Both the position numbers and the translations under genes were made by a program. Positions 1-9,394 of a DNA stretch of 61,487 nt are shown piece by piece. The stretch covers positions 1 through 61,487 of the forward strand of contig CAZJAK010000005.1 in the NCBI GenBank assembly GCA_964543935.1, read 5' to 3'. The notes beneath the pieces were generated by a model. That model was not told the origin of the DNA. It did no database searches and saw only the letters and a program-made list of their open reading frames with translations. Every line of letters starts with the position of its first letter. Within the stretch, counting starts at the first letter, position 1. Source of the stretch: JAAYDK01 sp964543935. Its GTDB lineage: Bacteria > Spirochaetota > Spirochaetia > Sphaerochaetales > Sphaerochaetaceae.

Positions 1-471
1 GTACTCAAAGTTGCGCCCGCAGGTGGGAACACGGGCAAGGTTCACCCCGGGACCAAGCAATACCGAGACTCCGACTGAGCGGCACTCCTGTGCAATGGCG
101 GTAGCGATGGCGCCGACCAGTTGCCGGTTGAAACTGGCAGCCATCGCAACGGCAGCCATGAATGTCGTCACCGGAGCTTCCACTCCCCGCACCCCGCTGG
201 TGGCGTCGCTCATCCATATTGGCGGCAATCCTAACCGCTGTAGCGGCCTGACGCAAAAAGAATCCACCCCCCCGATATAATCGAGCTTCTCCTGGACCGT
301 CATCAGAGCGGTCAGTGCACGGGCCCGTTCAGCATGTCCGCTTCGGTCGTCTCGAGCGAGCGGAACCACACAGACCGGTTGCTCGTGTGCTTGAACCGGT
401 TCCCGCGGGCTGAGGTGTTTTGCATTCATCCGCCATTGGATGAGCAACTGCATCAAGTGGTCGAACATCAT
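1..471 (-). CDS. Glycoside hydrolase family 3 beta-glucosidase-like protein, N-terminal part
   Basis: This frame stays open for 157 codons from an ATG at 471 to the window edge, so the gene is truncated by the window and not broken. The translation contains hallmarks of a GH3 N-terminal barrel: EKLDYIGG, RLGLPPIWMSDATSGVRG, a T-F-MAAVAMAASFNRQLV segment, VLLGPGVNLARVPTCGRNFEY. GH3 enzymes release terminal beta-linked sugars; the exact substrate cannot be read from this part and the catalytic Asp lies outside. No signal peptide is evident, suggesting a cytoplasmic enzyme. An AGGAGG Shine-Dalgarno lies a few bases before the start, and a second ATG follows immediately. It is divergent from the YmdB-like gene. 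Confidence 0.85.
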   Translation of the reverse strand, partial: MMFDHLMQLLIQWRMNAKHLSPREPVQAHEQPVCVVPLARDDRSGHAERARALTALMTVQEKLDYIGGVDSFCVRPLQRLGLPPIWMSDATSGVRGVEAPVTTFMAAVAMAASFNRQLVGAIATAIAQECRSVGVSVLLGPGVNLARVPTCGRNFEY

Positions 472-492
472 TCTCCCTCCTGCACGGCATCC

Positions 493-521
493 ATGATAGA
501 CCGCCCCCTGCGGCAACGCAA
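493..521 (-). promoter_or_regulatory. Sigma-70-type promoter of the GH3 gene
   Basis: On the minus strand TTGCGT (516-521) is followed after 17 bases by TATCAT (493-498). The predicted transcript starts about 15 bases before the ATG and includes the AGGAGG ribosome site, so this gene is expected to have a short leader. Confidence 0.5.
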
Positions 522-544
522 TAAAACAAATCACCCGGGTAAAC

Positions 545-573
545 TTGAAAAAGGTTGCAAAGACATCTACAGT
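545..573 (+). promoter_or_regulatory. Promoter of the YmdB-like/lpt/rpoN run, probably leaderless
   Basis: TTGAAA (545-550), a 17-base spacer, and TACAGT (568-573) stand only 6 bases before the ATG at 580. Transcription should begin at or next to the A of the start codon. The only purine-rich stretch, GGGAG, abuts the ATG and is too close to act as a Shine-Dalgarno. Confidence 0.6.
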
Positions 574-579
574 GGGAGC

Positions 580-1398
580 ATGGGAATTCGCGTGTTGTTT
601 CTAGGAGAAATCGTTGGCAGAGCCGGCATCCACGCCGTTAAAACAGCCCTCAAGCCGTTGAGGGAATCATGTCGCGCCGATTTCGTGGTGGCGAATGCTG
701 AAGGGGCGACCAACGGATTCGGATTGGGACGCAACCACGCCCTGCAGTTGCAGAAACTGGGCATCGACCTGCTCACCACCGGCGAGAAGACTTATTACAA
801 ACTGGACATGGTGGAACACATCGGAAAGAACTCGCGCATCATCAGGCCGGCCAATTATCCTGTCGGCAATCCGGGTCGTCCGTTCAAGACTGTCCAAATC
901 GGCGAAAACAAAGCCATCTTCACCGTGCTGTTGGGCACTTCCGATTTCCCAAAGACCCATCTTGCCAATCCCTACCAAGCAATCCAAAGCATGCTGGAGC
1001 GTTTCAAGGAAGAGACGCCCATCATATTCCTGCAATTCCACGCATCCACGACTGCGGAGAAGCAGACCATGGCGTTCCTCTTGGATGGCAAGGCCACAGC
1101 AATGATCGGCACCCATTCCAAGGTCCTCACCGCCGATTCCCGCATCCTGCCGCACGGGACAGCCATGATCAGCGACAACGGTCGCTGCGGAAGCACACTG
1201 AGCGTGGGAGGATTCGATCCCGCCACCGAATTGCAGCGTTATGTAAGCCAAGTACCGTCACGCTCGCGCGAGTGTTGGCAAGGAATCGAACTTCAAGGAG
1301 TCGTCGTCGAAGCGGACGGTTCCGGCAAAGCGGTATCGATCGAGACCGTCAGGCTAGCGGTGGACACGCCGACCGAGTTCACAGCTTCGGAGGAGTGA
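580..1398 (+). CDS. YmdB-family metallophosphoesterase-like protein with substituted metal ligands
   Basis: The 272-residue protein aligns over its length with the TIGR00282/YmdB family (VLFLGEIVGRAG, RPANYPVGNPG, TADSRILPHGTA). In that family a di-iron centre hydrolyses cyclic nucleotides. Here the family Asp of GD is Glu10, the Asn-His of GNH is Glu69-Lys70, and the second His of the THTH motif is Lys181, while His154 and His179 remain. I infer altered or lost phosphodiesterase activity. I chose the ATG at 580 because homology begins there and a promoter directly precedes it; a longer frame to 334 would overlap the divergent GH3 gene. It heads a run with RseC and the Lpt genes, with 3 bases to rseC. 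Confidence 0.8.
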   Translation: MGIRVLFLGEIVGRAGIHAVKTALKPLRESCRADFVVANAEGATNGFGLGRNHALQLQKLGIDLLTTGEKTYYKLDMVEHIGKNSRIIRPANYPVGNPGRPFKTVQIGENKAIFTVLLGTSDFPKTHLANPYQAIQSMLERFKEETPIIFLQFHASTTAEKQTMAFLLDGKATAMIGTHSKVLTADSRILPHGTAMISDNGRCGSTLSVGGFDPATELQRYVSQVPSRSRECWQGIELQGVVVEADGSGKAVSIETVRLAVDTPTEFTASEE

Positions 1399-1401
1399 AT
1401 C

Positions 1402-1836
1402 ATGTACGAACATGCCGTCGTAACGGCTTTGAAGGATACGCATCATGTCGCGGTCTCTTGCGGAACGCAAGCCTGTACCGCCTGCAAGGGCAACATGTTT
1501 TGCCAGACGAAAGGCCGGATATTCTCAGCCCGTTTGGCTTCAGGCTTACAAGTTTCAGTGGGGGATACCGTTGAGTTGTACCTGCCACCGGCCAAAACAG
1601 TCACCGCCAGCCTCATCACCTTGCTAGTTCCGCTGTTGTTGTTCCCGATAGGATACTACCTGCCGCTGGTCTTCGCCGATGCAGTGACTGAACCTCTCAG
1701 GATTGTGGCTGGATTCGCCGGAATCGCGGTGGGTTTCCTTGGTGCAGGCCTGTTCTCCAAAGTGTATGGCGAGCGGTTCATGCCGTCCGTCACCCGGATT
1801 GTTCCCCCAGACCCAGAGGATAACCAAGCACCATGA
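1402..1836 (+). CDS. rseC: RseC/MucC-family membrane protein (SoxR-reducing type)
   Basis: The 144-residue protein starts with a cytoplasmic cysteine cluster, Cys20, Cys25, Cys28 and Cys34 (C-G-T-Q-A-C-T-A-C-K pattern), followed by two adjacent membrane helices at roughly residues 65-85 and 92-115. That layout is characteristic of RseC/RsxE-linked proteins that assist electron transfer to SoxR or modulate envelope stress sigma factors. No Rnf/Rsx genes or rseA/rpoE are in the window, so the redox partner is unknown. It follows the YmdB-like gene by 3 bases and overlaps lptC in an ATGA, so it is almost certainly cotranscribed with the LPS-export genes. Confidence 0.82.
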   Translation: MYEHAVVTALKDTHHVAVSCGTQACTACKGNMFCQTKGRIFSARLASGLQVSVGDTVELYLPPAKTVTASLITLLVPLLLFPIGYYLPLVFADAVTEPLRIVAGFAGIAVGFLGAGLFSKVYGERFMPSVTRIVPPDPEDNQAP

Positions 1837-2402
1837 AGGACACGACTGGCACCAGATCACAGGCATTCCTCTTGGTGCTGGTGGTTCTTGTAGTCATCGT
1901 TTCATCATGTGAGCTCGACTCCGAGACGGCAGCAACGGGTAGCGATACCATCGAGCATCCCGACATGGTGCTGTTCGACGCCGATTATGTGCTTGGTCTC
2001 GCCGGGAGCCAACCCATTCTGATCCATGCCGCAACCATCGAGATCCACGGAGCGAGCCAACAGGCGTTGCTTTCCGAGGTGACATTCGAGCAATACGGCA
2101 GCGACGGGCTCGTGTCGTTTTCTGGCACGGCTCGCACCATGGCGGTGGACACGGACACGAATGACGCCACGCTGACTGGTGACATCGTGGTGACGAACCA
2201 CCGCGACGACGTAGAAATCAAGGCCGACAGCTTGTCGTGGAGCCATGAACATCGACTATTAACGGGACCGGCCGATGGCACGGTGGTGCTGGATCATGGT
2301 GGCCGTTATCACCTGACAGGAACTGGTTTCAGCGGAGACTTCGGCAATGCAATCTACGAATTCGCCACCATCGGACAAGGGGAGGTGCGTGATGCGCAGT
2401 GA
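1833..2402 (+). CDS. lptC: LptC-like LPS export lipoprotein
   Basis: This 189-residue protein has a long hydrophobic N-terminus ending in V-S-S-Cys26, a lipobox, so it is probably lipid-anchored; classical LptC instead has one uncleaved membrane helix. The remainder is beta-rich with a repeating pattern (VTFEQYGSDGLVSFSGTA, NDATLTGDIVVTNHRDDVEIKA) typical of the LptA/LptC beta-jellyroll, which passes lipopolysaccharide from LptB2FG to LptA. The assignment depends on that fold pattern and on lptA and lptB following directly. It overlaps rseC by 4 bases and lptA by 11 bases. No lptF, lptG or lptD is in view. Confidence 0.78.
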   Translation: MKDTTGTRSQAFLLVLVVLVVIVSSCELDSETAATGSDTIEHPDMVLFDADYVLGLAGSQPILIHAATIEIHGASQQALLSEVTFEQYGSDGLVSFSGTARTMAVDTDTNDATLTGDIVVTNHRDDVEIKADSLSWSHEHRLLTGPADGTVVLDHGGRYHLTGTGFSGDFGNAIYEFATIGQGEVRDAQ

Positions 2403-3037
2403 GAGAAAACCTGTTGCCGCAATCGGGCTCGTCTTGCTCCTGTCCATTGCAGCGACCTTTCCGTTGCAGGCACAGCAAGGCCAGTCGATCTCCTTCAAAG
2501 GCGGATACACCAAAGCCGTCATGAAGGAGGGTCGTCAGTCGATCGTCCTGTCTGGCGGAGCAATCGTTGCGACAGGGTCGATTACCTTCGAAGCGGAAAC
2601 AATAGAATTGACCGGAGCAGACTTCAATCAAGTGAGCGCAACCGGTGCGGTCAAGATCAACGATAGTGTCGCCAGGCTTGCCATACAAGGATCGAATCTC
2701 CGCTACGACCGATTGAGCAAGACATTGATCCTTGACGGATGGATCGAGATCCAAGATTTTAAAAACGAGGTCATCGCTTCGGGTGCTTATCTGTCCTATG
2801 ATGAACCGAGTGGCTTGTTGATGCTGCAGATCGAAGCCCGCTTGGCCCGCCACACCGAGTCGGGCCCCATGGTGTGCCGGGCCGACAGCATCGTGTACGA
2901 CCGCAGCGCGATGAAGCTTGCGCTGGTCGGAAATTCCTCGGTATATTGGAAAGGCGACCGATACGAAGCCAGTACGATCACTGTCGATCTTGAGACCGAG
3001 GAAATTGTGCTGGAAGGGACGATCCGGGGGACTGTGA

Positions 3038-3045
<8 letters not shown>
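2392..3045 (+). CDS. lptA: LptA-like periplasmic LPS carrier (OstA N-terminal domain)
   Basis: The ATG at 2392 is preceded by GGGGAGG and gives a typical signal peptide ending near L-Q-A-Q-A; an upstream in-frame ATG at 2347 lies inside lptC and would spoil the signal sequence. The mature part of about 190 residues shows repeating beta strands (ETIELTGADFNQVSATGAVKI, LRYDRLSKTLILDGWIEIQD) of the OstA/LptA family, which forms the periplasmic bridge for lipopolysaccharide. It overlaps lptC at one end and lptB by 8 bases at the other. Having lptC-lptA-lptB together implies the outer membrane carries lipopolysaccharide or a related lipid, which not all spirochaetes have. Confidence 0.83.
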
Positions 3046-3786
<741 letters not shown>

Positions 3787-3790
<4 letters not shown>

Positions 3791-5199
3791 TCGACACGTC
3801 GGTCGGCCTCAACCAAGCGCTGAAGCAACAACTCACGTTGTCCCCGCAACTGATCCAGTCGTTCGAAATACTGGCCATGTCGACACTCGAACTCCAGCAA
3901 CGCGTCAGGACAGAGATCGAGATGAATCCTGCCTTGGAGATACCCGACGAACGGGCCGTCTCGCTCGAACGGATTGCCGAACGGCAAGAGTCGCAGGTAG
4001 AAGACGATTACGGTGATTCTCCCGGTTACGGCCAACTTGAACAGGGGACGCATCTGTCATCGTCGTACGACCAAGAGGCCGCCGACCGCAACGCCCGCTA
4101 CATCGATGGGGCGTTGTCCCGCTCAGAGACCTTGCAGGAACACCTGTTACGCCAATTGGGATGCCTCAAGCTTGATCAAACAAGTTACGAACTCGGCCAA
4201 TTGATCATCTCGAACCTCGACGCCAATGGATTCCACCGCCTGCCACCCGATTCTTTGGTTCCGCCCGAGAAACACAAACGGTTGTTGGAGATGGTGGCTG
4301 TCGTACAAACCTTGGACCCTCCCGGTATCGCAGTAGCCGATTTCCGCCAATCGCTCATCCTGCAGGCACGGCTCGACAACCTCGCACCAGACGATTTGGA
4401 ACGGTTCTCCCGCTTGGTCGAACTACACCTTGAACAGATGCGGGCCAACAAGACGAAAGAGGTAGCCAAAGAGCTGCTCATCAGCGAAGAGGAACTGGCC
4501 ACCCTGTACCAGTACCTTAAATCGCTCGACCCCCACCCGGGACTTCAGTATTCCAACAGCGAAATCCAATACGCCATCCCGGATTTGGTCGTCCGCATCG
4601 TTGACGGGCATTTACAGATGCATCTGAACAGCGAGGCCGTCCCGACGTTGTCGATCGACCCGGAATTCGCCAACCTTGCGGCCGACCCGCGCGACAGCTC
4701 CTACAAGGAGACCGCCGCCTACATCGGCAACGCCGTCAAATCGGCCAACCTGCTCATCTCTCAGGTGCGCATGCGTAGCGACACGATCAAGAAAATCGGA
4801 CTGCAATTGCTCAAATTCCAGCATGAATTTTTCATCAAAGGCCCGCGTTTTCTCAAACCGCTGACCTACCGCACCATCGCCGAGGAATTGTCGTTGCACG
4901 AGACCACTGTATCGCGGGCGGTCCAAGGCAAGTACATCGACACCGATTGGGGCATCCTCCCCATCAAGGAGTTGTTCAGTTCAGCGGTGCAGACCACCGA
5001 TCCTGCTGGGGAAGACCTGTCCAAACGAGCCGTGATGGACCTGTTGAAGGAGATCATAGCGGAGAATAAGTCAGGTAAACCGCTCTCCGATCAGAAACTG
5101 GCGGATATGTTGGCTGAACGGGGCATCAAGATAGCCAGGCGGACCGTATCGAAGTACCGCCAAGCTCTGAACATAGATTCTTCCTACATCCGTTCCTGA
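3787..5199 (+). CDS. rpoN: RNA polymerase sigma-54 factor
   Basis: The 470-residue protein has the N-terminal glutamine/leucine-rich region I (LNQALKQQLTLSPQLIQSFEIL), an acidic variable region II around residues 55-85, the core-binding and HTH regions, and the RpoN box ARRTVSKYRQ at residues 450-459. Sigma-54 directs transcription from -24/-12 promoters with AAA+ activators; no such activator and no convincing -24/-12 promoter is seen in this window. The start ATG overlaps the lptB stop and is preceded by GTGGAGG. The 3' end overlaps the convergent GGDEF gene by 16 bases. Confidence 0.96.
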
Positions 5200-6863
5200 G
5201 TGAACAGCGTTTTTTGTTGGTCTTTATGGCGGTACATGGCTGCATCGGCGGCTTTGAATACTTCATCGATGCTTTGGCGGGTACAATCGCAGAAAGCGGA
5301 GCCTTTCGCCAGTCGGCTCATGCCGTCGACAGTGCGGTGGGTGTGTATCCACGCATCGAAACCCTCGTCCAACAGGCGGTATTCCTGTGGGTCGCAGGGA
5401 CTGACTATGACGGCGAATTCATCGCCACCAATGCGGAAAACCCTTCCCTTCGCTCCGACACATTCGGACAAGCCTGCTGCCGAAGCACGCAATAATTCAT
5501 CCCCGACTGCGTGCCCGAACGAGTCATTGGTCAATTTCAAGTTGTTCACGTCGAACAGGAACAACGCCACCGTGCTGCTGGCCGCTTGCGCTTCCATCAG
5601 GGAGGCCAAGGCTTGATCGAACGCCAAACGGTTGCCGACGGCGGTCAATGAATCGGTATGGGCCAGCATGTACATGTAATCGTTTTTACCAAGACTGCGG
5701 ATGTATCGGATGCAAATGCCCAACAACTGGACCAGCAGCATCACAGAAAAACCCAAGATCCCCACATTCAACACCAAGGCGTTGGTGAAAGTCTCATAGG
5801 GGATGAACATGAGGATCAACTCGCCAAGAACGGAGGTCAACAGGAATCCGGAGGCTATGATGAATAAGCGGGCGTCCTTGTTTCCTTGTCTACCGGCAAC
5901 GACCACCAGGCCAGACAACACCACCAAATCGATGAACAACAGGACGGCGACGGGAATGAGGATGTCAAAGTATGTAACGGGGGAGATGAACTGTAACAAC
6001 GAAACGGTAATGAATATCACAGGGAAGGCCAACGAGGACCACGTCATGACCTGTGAGGCGGGGATGTGGATGGTCTCGACCACATAACGGGTTAAAAAAT
6101 AGGGCAACAGATGCATGGCAGCCATACCGACAACCAACAACACCACTTGGTTGTGCACGATCAGTTGGGTGGACATCGAGCCGCAGGCCACCCAGATGCC
6201 CGCACAAAGCTCGAGCAAGCCAAATTGCATCGTGATGGACCTGATGGCTAAATCACGTATGACGATGGTCACTACGAACAGTGCCAACAACCCGAGCAGG
6301 ATGATGATAAAAGCAAGCACGATCGAGATCCCGTCATAACGCAACAACTGCCAGATGGTGCTGGTGCGGGAACCCACATAGACTTCGTGCAAGGTGCCGG
6401 CACTGGCCGGATCGTGGTTCTCCAGCTCAATCTGCAGCAGTTTGCCCTCGCTGGCGGCCGGGATCCAGATGAAGTGGTTGACCAAACCGGCGATTTTCAC
6501 CTGTCTGTCTTCCAGTGAGGCATCGTAGGTGTAGATCAGCTTGCCGTCGATGAAGACTCGTACAGTTTTCTGCGAGGTCCGGAACAACATGCTGTGCATA
6601 CGTTGCAAACCGACCGGCAACGGACGCGTCAACGTGAGTATCTTGTCGGTGATATCGGGATCGGAAAGGCAAACCGGCAAGCCCAGGTCGGTCTGACGCA
6701 CCTCAGACTCGACTGTCAGGCTCCATCCGTCGCGAAGTGGCGTGATGTGGGCATCCCACAACGATGCGATGTCGATGCGCACAGCATCGGCCAGCATGAG
6801 CGCAAGTGTGCATGCAACTGCCACACAAACGAGGAATCCGACTACACGGACACGTTGGTGCAT
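5184..6863 (-). CDS. Membrane diguanylate cyclase with 7TMR-DISM-like sensor
   Basis: The 559-residue protein starts with a membrane helix, then an extracytoplasmic beta-rich domain of about 150 residues (VRQTDLGLPVCLSDP, FRTSQKTVRVFIDGKLIYTYD) resembling a DISMED-type domain, then about seven membrane helices, and ends with a GGDEF domain containing RIGGDEFAVIV. Cyclic di-GMP synthesis is therefore expected, controlled by an external ligand. The five-residue position before the GGDEF loop lacks the RxxD inhibitory site, so product inhibition by that route is unlikely. I chose the ATG at 6863, which has AAGGTG upstream; an in-frame start at 6971 would place the coding region across the promoter. 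Its end overlaps rpoN. Confidence 0.85.
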   Translation of the reverse strand: MHQRVRVVGFLVCVAVACTLALMLADAVRIDIASLWDAHITPLRDGWSLTVESEVRQTDLGLPVCLSDPDITDKILTLTRPLPVGLQRMHSMLFRTSQKTVRVFIDGKLIYTYDASLEDRQVKIAGLVNHFIWIPAASEGKLLQIELENHDPASAGTLHEVYVGSRTSTIWQLLRYDGISIVLAFIIILLGLLALFVVTIVIRDLAIRSITMQFGLLELCAGIWVACGSMSTQLIVHNQVVLLVVGMAAMHLLPYFLTRYVVETIHIPASQVMTWSSLAFPVIFITVSLLQFISPVTYFDILIPVAVLLFIDLVVLSGLVVVAGRQGNKDARLFIIASGFLLTSVLGELILMFIPYETFTNALVLNVGILGFSVMLLVQLLGICIRYIRSLGKNDYMYMLAHTDSLTAVGNRLAFDQALASLMEAQAASSTVALFLFDVNNLKLTNDSFGHAVGDELLRASAAGLSECVGAKGRVFRIGGDEFAVIVSPCDPQEYRLLDEGFDAWIHTHRTVDGMSRLAKGSAFCDCTRQSIDEVFKAADAAMYRHKDQQKTLFTQERM

Positions 6864-6894
6864 GATGGGTATCACCTTCAGATGTGCTTGCGGC

Positions 6895-6925
6895 AGTATA
6901 GCACGATTCGTCAAGCGCAGGGCAA
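6895..6925 (-). promoter_or_regulatory. Candidate promoter of the GGDEF gene
   Basis: On the minus strand TTGCCC (6920-6925) and TATACT (6895-6900) are separated by 19 bases, slightly longer than usual. The predicted leader of about 25 bases includes the AAGGTG ribosome site of the gene at 6863. Confidence 0.35.
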
Positions 6926-6993
6926 TGAATCTCACCGATTGGAATCCGTAACGGATACTTAAAACTTGCAAATCATACCGATTTGGCTTGTGT

Positions 6994-7022
6994 TTGACTT
7001 TTCACCGTGCCGGACGTATCCT
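6994..7022 (+). promoter_or_regulatory. Promoter of hpf
   Basis: TTGACT (6994-6999), a 17-base spacer and TATCCT (7017-7022). The predicted leader of about 20 bases contains AAGGAGG just before the ATG at 7051, so this is an ordinary leadered mRNA. Confidence 0.55.
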
Positions 7023-7050
7023 TTACTCAAGACCTTTCCAAGGAGGGCTT

Positions 7051-7347
7051 ATGAATCTAGAAATCAGGGGAATCCGGTACAATCCGAGCGACCAGACCAG
7101 GGAATTCTTCGACAAGAAGTTGCAGAAACTGGCGTTTGCGGAGACATTCATCCATGACCTCACCATCACGGTGACACGGGAGACATTGGGACAAGGGTTT
7201 CATCTTGACGGCAAGATCCACTTTGCCTGGGGGCCAGTAAAACTGGTAAGCACCGACTGTTATGAGTTGTACGAAGGAATCGAGCTGCTGGTGGATAAAA
7301 TCGAAGCGGCAGCCCGTAAGGAGAAAGGTAAAATACAAGAACATTGA
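7051..7347 (+). CDS. hpf: Ribosome hibernation-promoting factor, short HPF/RaiA type
   Basis: The 98-residue protein begins MNLEIRGIRYNPSDQTREFF and keeps the beta-alpha-beta-beta-beta-alpha layout of the S30AE domain (EKKL-like helix, ITVTRETLGQGFHLDGKIHF, then the ELYEGIELLVDKIEAA helix). It lacks the C-terminal dimerisation domain of long HPF, so it belongs to the short class. Such proteins bind the 30S decoding site in stationary phase. The start at 7051 follows a strong AAGGAGG; the frame continues upstream without homology. It appears monocistronic, with its own promoter and a terminator at 7374. Divergent from the GGDEF gene. Confidence 0.9.
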   Translation: MNLEIRGIRYNPSDQTREFFDKKLQKLAFAETFIHDLTITVTRETLGQGFHLDGKIHFAWGPVKLVSTDCYELYEGIELLVDKIEAAARKEKGKIQEH

Positions 7348-7373
7348 CCTGCGGATGATCAACCATGATAGCG

Positions 7374-7399
7374 ACCCCGGCCACAAGCCGGGGTTTTTC
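7374..7399 (+). terminator. Rho-independent terminator after hpf
   Basis: ACCCCGGC (7374-7381) pairs with GCCGGGGT (7387-7394) around a 5-base loop and is followed by a run of T. It separates hpf from hprK. Confidence 0.85.
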
Positions 7400-7475
7400 A
7401 TACACACCTCTTGTGGCACGCCCCAGATTTCTTACAAAAACCACTAAACAAATGCTGATGTGGTTGGTCAACTCA

Positions 7476-7484
7476 TGCTACAAT
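7476..7484 (+). promoter_or_regulatory. Extended -10 promoter of hprK
   Basis: TGCTACAAT (7476-7484) is an extended -10 element. No good -35 is seen at 16-18 bases. The predicted leader is about 10 bases and includes AAGGAGG before the ATG at 7501. Confidence 0.45.
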
Positions 7485-7500
7485 GCGCCAAGGAGGAACC

Positions 7501-8481
7501 ATGGCAGAATTCTCCATCTTGGACCTGTTGGATTTGGACTTGAAAGAACACAATCATCTCCAACTCACCTGTATCGCCGGCCGCAGCGGGCTTTCCCGCA
7601 AAATCACCACCACAAAAATCAGCCGGCCGGGTCTTCCGTTGAGCGGCTTTTTCGAAGAATTCAGCCATGAGAGCATCCAAGTGTTCGGTCGCGGCGAACA
7701 ACAGTACCTGAAGCTGTTGGAAAGCCAAAACCGGATGGAATCGCTGGAGAAAATATTCTCCTTCCCCATCCCCACCTGCGTGTTTTGCGATGGCGGAATC
7801 CCGAGCGCCCGCTTTATTGAAATCGTCGAACGTTCGGGGTGCTCGGTGCTGCAAACAGCCCTCGCCTCGGCCGACTTCTCTCGCGGATTGTATCAATTGC
7901 TCGACGAGGTGTTCGCCGACACGGTGACCATTCACGGGGTGTTGGTGGAAGTGTATGGGATCGGGGTGCTCATTACCGGTGAAAGTGGGGTCGGCAAGAG
8001 CGAGACAGCCTTGGAACTGATCGAACGTGGCCACCGCCTTATCAGCGACGACACGGTCAAATTGCGCAATATCGGCGACACGTACTTGATCGGCAGCGGA
8101 GAGAACCCGATGCTGGCCCACCATATGGAAATTCGGGGTTTGGGCATCCTCAACCTGGCCAATCTGTTCGGGGTGGGAGCTATCCGCGACAAGAAGCAGG
8201 TGCAACTGCTGGTGCATCTCGAAGAATGGGATCCCGACAAGGTCTATGACCGCATCGGCGAGGAGATGACCGAATCGTTGCTCGGTATCACCGTCCCCAG
8301 GCTTGAGATTCCTGTGAAACCAGGCCGGAACGTACCGATCATTATCGAGACGGCGGCTCGGAACGAGCGCTTGAAAAAATTAGGATACTATTCGGCCAAA
8401 GAGTTCGATCAGAGCGTGCTCAAGTGGTTGGAAAGTGAATCGGCAAGGAATCTGTATTACAGCAACGAGGAGACGTTCTGA
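7501..8481 (+). CDS. hprK: HPr kinase/phosphorylase
   Basis: The 326-residue protein has the expected N-terminal DRTGG-like half and a C-terminal kinase half with Walker A G160-E-S-G-V-G-K-S167, the acidic DDTVKL segment, and the family signature EIRGLGILNLANLFGVGAI. It phosphorylates or dephosphorylates HPr on Ser according to ATP, phosphate and fructose-bisphosphate levels, linking carbon status to regulation. The substrate gene ptsH starts 2 bases downstream. The ATG at 7501 has AAGGAGG in front. In spirochaetes this system often lacks sugar permeases and is considered regulatory; no PTS permease or EI gene is in the window. Confidence 0.96.
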   Translation: MAEFSILDLLDLDLKEHNHLQLTCIAGRSGLSRKITTTKISRPGLPLSGFFEEFSHESIQVFGRGEQQYLKLLESQNRMESLEKIFSFPIPTCVFCDGGIPSARFIEIVERSGCSVLQTALASADFSRGLYQLLDEVFADTVTIHGVLVEVYGIGVLITGESGVGKSETALELIERGHRLISDDTVKLRNIGDTYLIGSGENPMLAHHMEIRGLGILNLANLFGVGAIRDKKQVQLLVHLEEWDPDKVYDRIGEEMTESLLGITVPRLEIPVKPGRNVPIIIETAARNERLKKLGYYSAKEFDQSVLKWLESESARNLYYSNEETF

Positions 8482-8483
8482 CC

Positions 8484-8747
8484 ATGGTGACGAGGGAAGT
8501 CGAAGTGCTCAACCGTGCCGGCATCCATGCCAGACCGGCAGCATTGATCGTAAAGGTGGCGAATCAGTTCGATGCGAACGTGTTCATGGAGAAGGAACGG
8601 ATGAAAATCAACGGCAAGTCCATCATGGGAATCATCACGTTGGGAGCCGCGTACCGTTCCAAGTTGACCATCCATACCGAAGGGCCCGAGGAACTGGCCG
8701 CCGCCGATGCCCTCGAGAAGCTGTTCCTCAATAGGTTTGAAGAATGA
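8484..8747 (+). CDS. ptsH: Phosphocarrier protein HPr
   Basis: The 87-residue protein carries the active-site histidine in NRAGIHARPAA (His15 by family numbering, residue 16 here) and the regulatory serine in KINGKSIMGIITL. Both phosphorylation sites are therefore intact, so it could serve EI/PTS transfer and HPrK-dependent signalling. It lies 2 bases after hprK, in the same operon, and 28 bases before lexA. Length and sequence are typical for HPr. Confidence 0.96.
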   Translation: MVTREVEVLNRAGIHARPAALIVKVANQFDANVFMEKERMKINGKSIMGIITLGAAYRSKLTIHTEGPEELAAADALEKLFLNRFEE

Positions 8748-8775
8748 TCGCCGCGGAAGGTGCAGGAGAACGACC

Positions 8776-9393
8776 ATGAAAGGAATAACGAAAAGGCAAC
8801 AGGAAGTCCTCGACTTCATCAAATGGTTCATCGAGGAAAATTCCTATTCACCTGCCGTGCGCGACATCTCGCGGCAATTCGGGATAACCGTCAAAGCTGC
8901 CCATGACCATCTGAAAGCGCTGGAGCGCAAAGGGGTCATTCGCAGCACGGAAGGAATTTCGCGTTCGACCGGCGTGGTCGGTTTCAGCGTTGCCCAGACG
9001 GCGGAGACCATCGTTGTGCCGGTGTTGGGCTCCACGGCCGCCGGCACCCCCATCCTGGCAGAAGAGAACTATGACGGCGAACTCACCTTCCCCGCCAAGA
9101 TGTTCGCCACCACAGGACCGTTCTTCGCCCTGCACGTCGAGGGCGACAGCATGGTGGAAGCCGGCATCCTTGACGGCGACTTAGCCATCGTGCAGCAATC
9201 CGAGCGGGCTGAAAACGGAGAAATCGTTGTCGCCAGGGTTGGAGAGGAAAACCGGGTCACCCTCAAACGTTTTTTCCACACTCCCAACTCAATCGAGTTG
9301 CGGCCCGAGAATCCCAAGTACGGCTCGTTGTTCAGCCAAGACATCACTGTTTTGGGACGTCTTTACATGATCATCAGGGATTACGGACGCTGA
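8776..9393 (+). CDS. lexA: LexA SOS repressor
   Basis: The 205-residue protein has an N-terminal winged helix (KRQQEVLDFIKWFIEENSYSP, RDISRQFG) and a C-terminal S24 autoprotease domain. The cleavage bond is Ala89-Gly90 in STAAGTP, the catalytic serine is Ser125 in GDSMVEAG, and the lysine is Lys164 in VTLKRFF. RecA-stimulated self-cleavage should be intact. The ATG at 8776 has AGGAG upstream; earlier in-frame codons lie inside ptsH. It is downstream of hprK-ptsH and 1 base before holA, so it appears to share their transcript. I found no obvious LexA-type palindrome near uvrC or within this run. Confidence 0.96.
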   Translation: MKGITKRQQEVLDFIKWFIEENSYSPAVRDISRQFGITVKAAHDHLKALERKGVIRSTEGISRSTGVVGFSVAQTAETIVVPVLGSTAAGTPILAEENYDGELTFPAKMFATTGPFFALHVEGDSMVEAGILDGDLAIVQQSERAENGEIVVARVGEENRVTLKRFFHTPNSIELRPENPKYGSLFSQDITVLGRLYMIIRDYGR

Positions 9394-9394
9394 C

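Noticed and set aside
11..280. Open frame on the plus strand near the left edge
   Set aside because: It is antisense to a clear GH3 glycosidase start reading 471 to 1 on the minus strand, and its translation has no recognisable features.
334..579. Longer N-terminus for the YmdB-like protein
   Set aside because: The extra 82 codons cover the GH3 start, its promoter and the ymdB-like promoter; family homology begins at 580.
667..1251. Long minus-strand frame opposite the YmdB-like gene, and similar long shadows at 2329-3087, 38313-39434 and 58974-60227
   Set aside because: They are antisense to strong families, and their length follows from GC-rich codon usage of the true genes.
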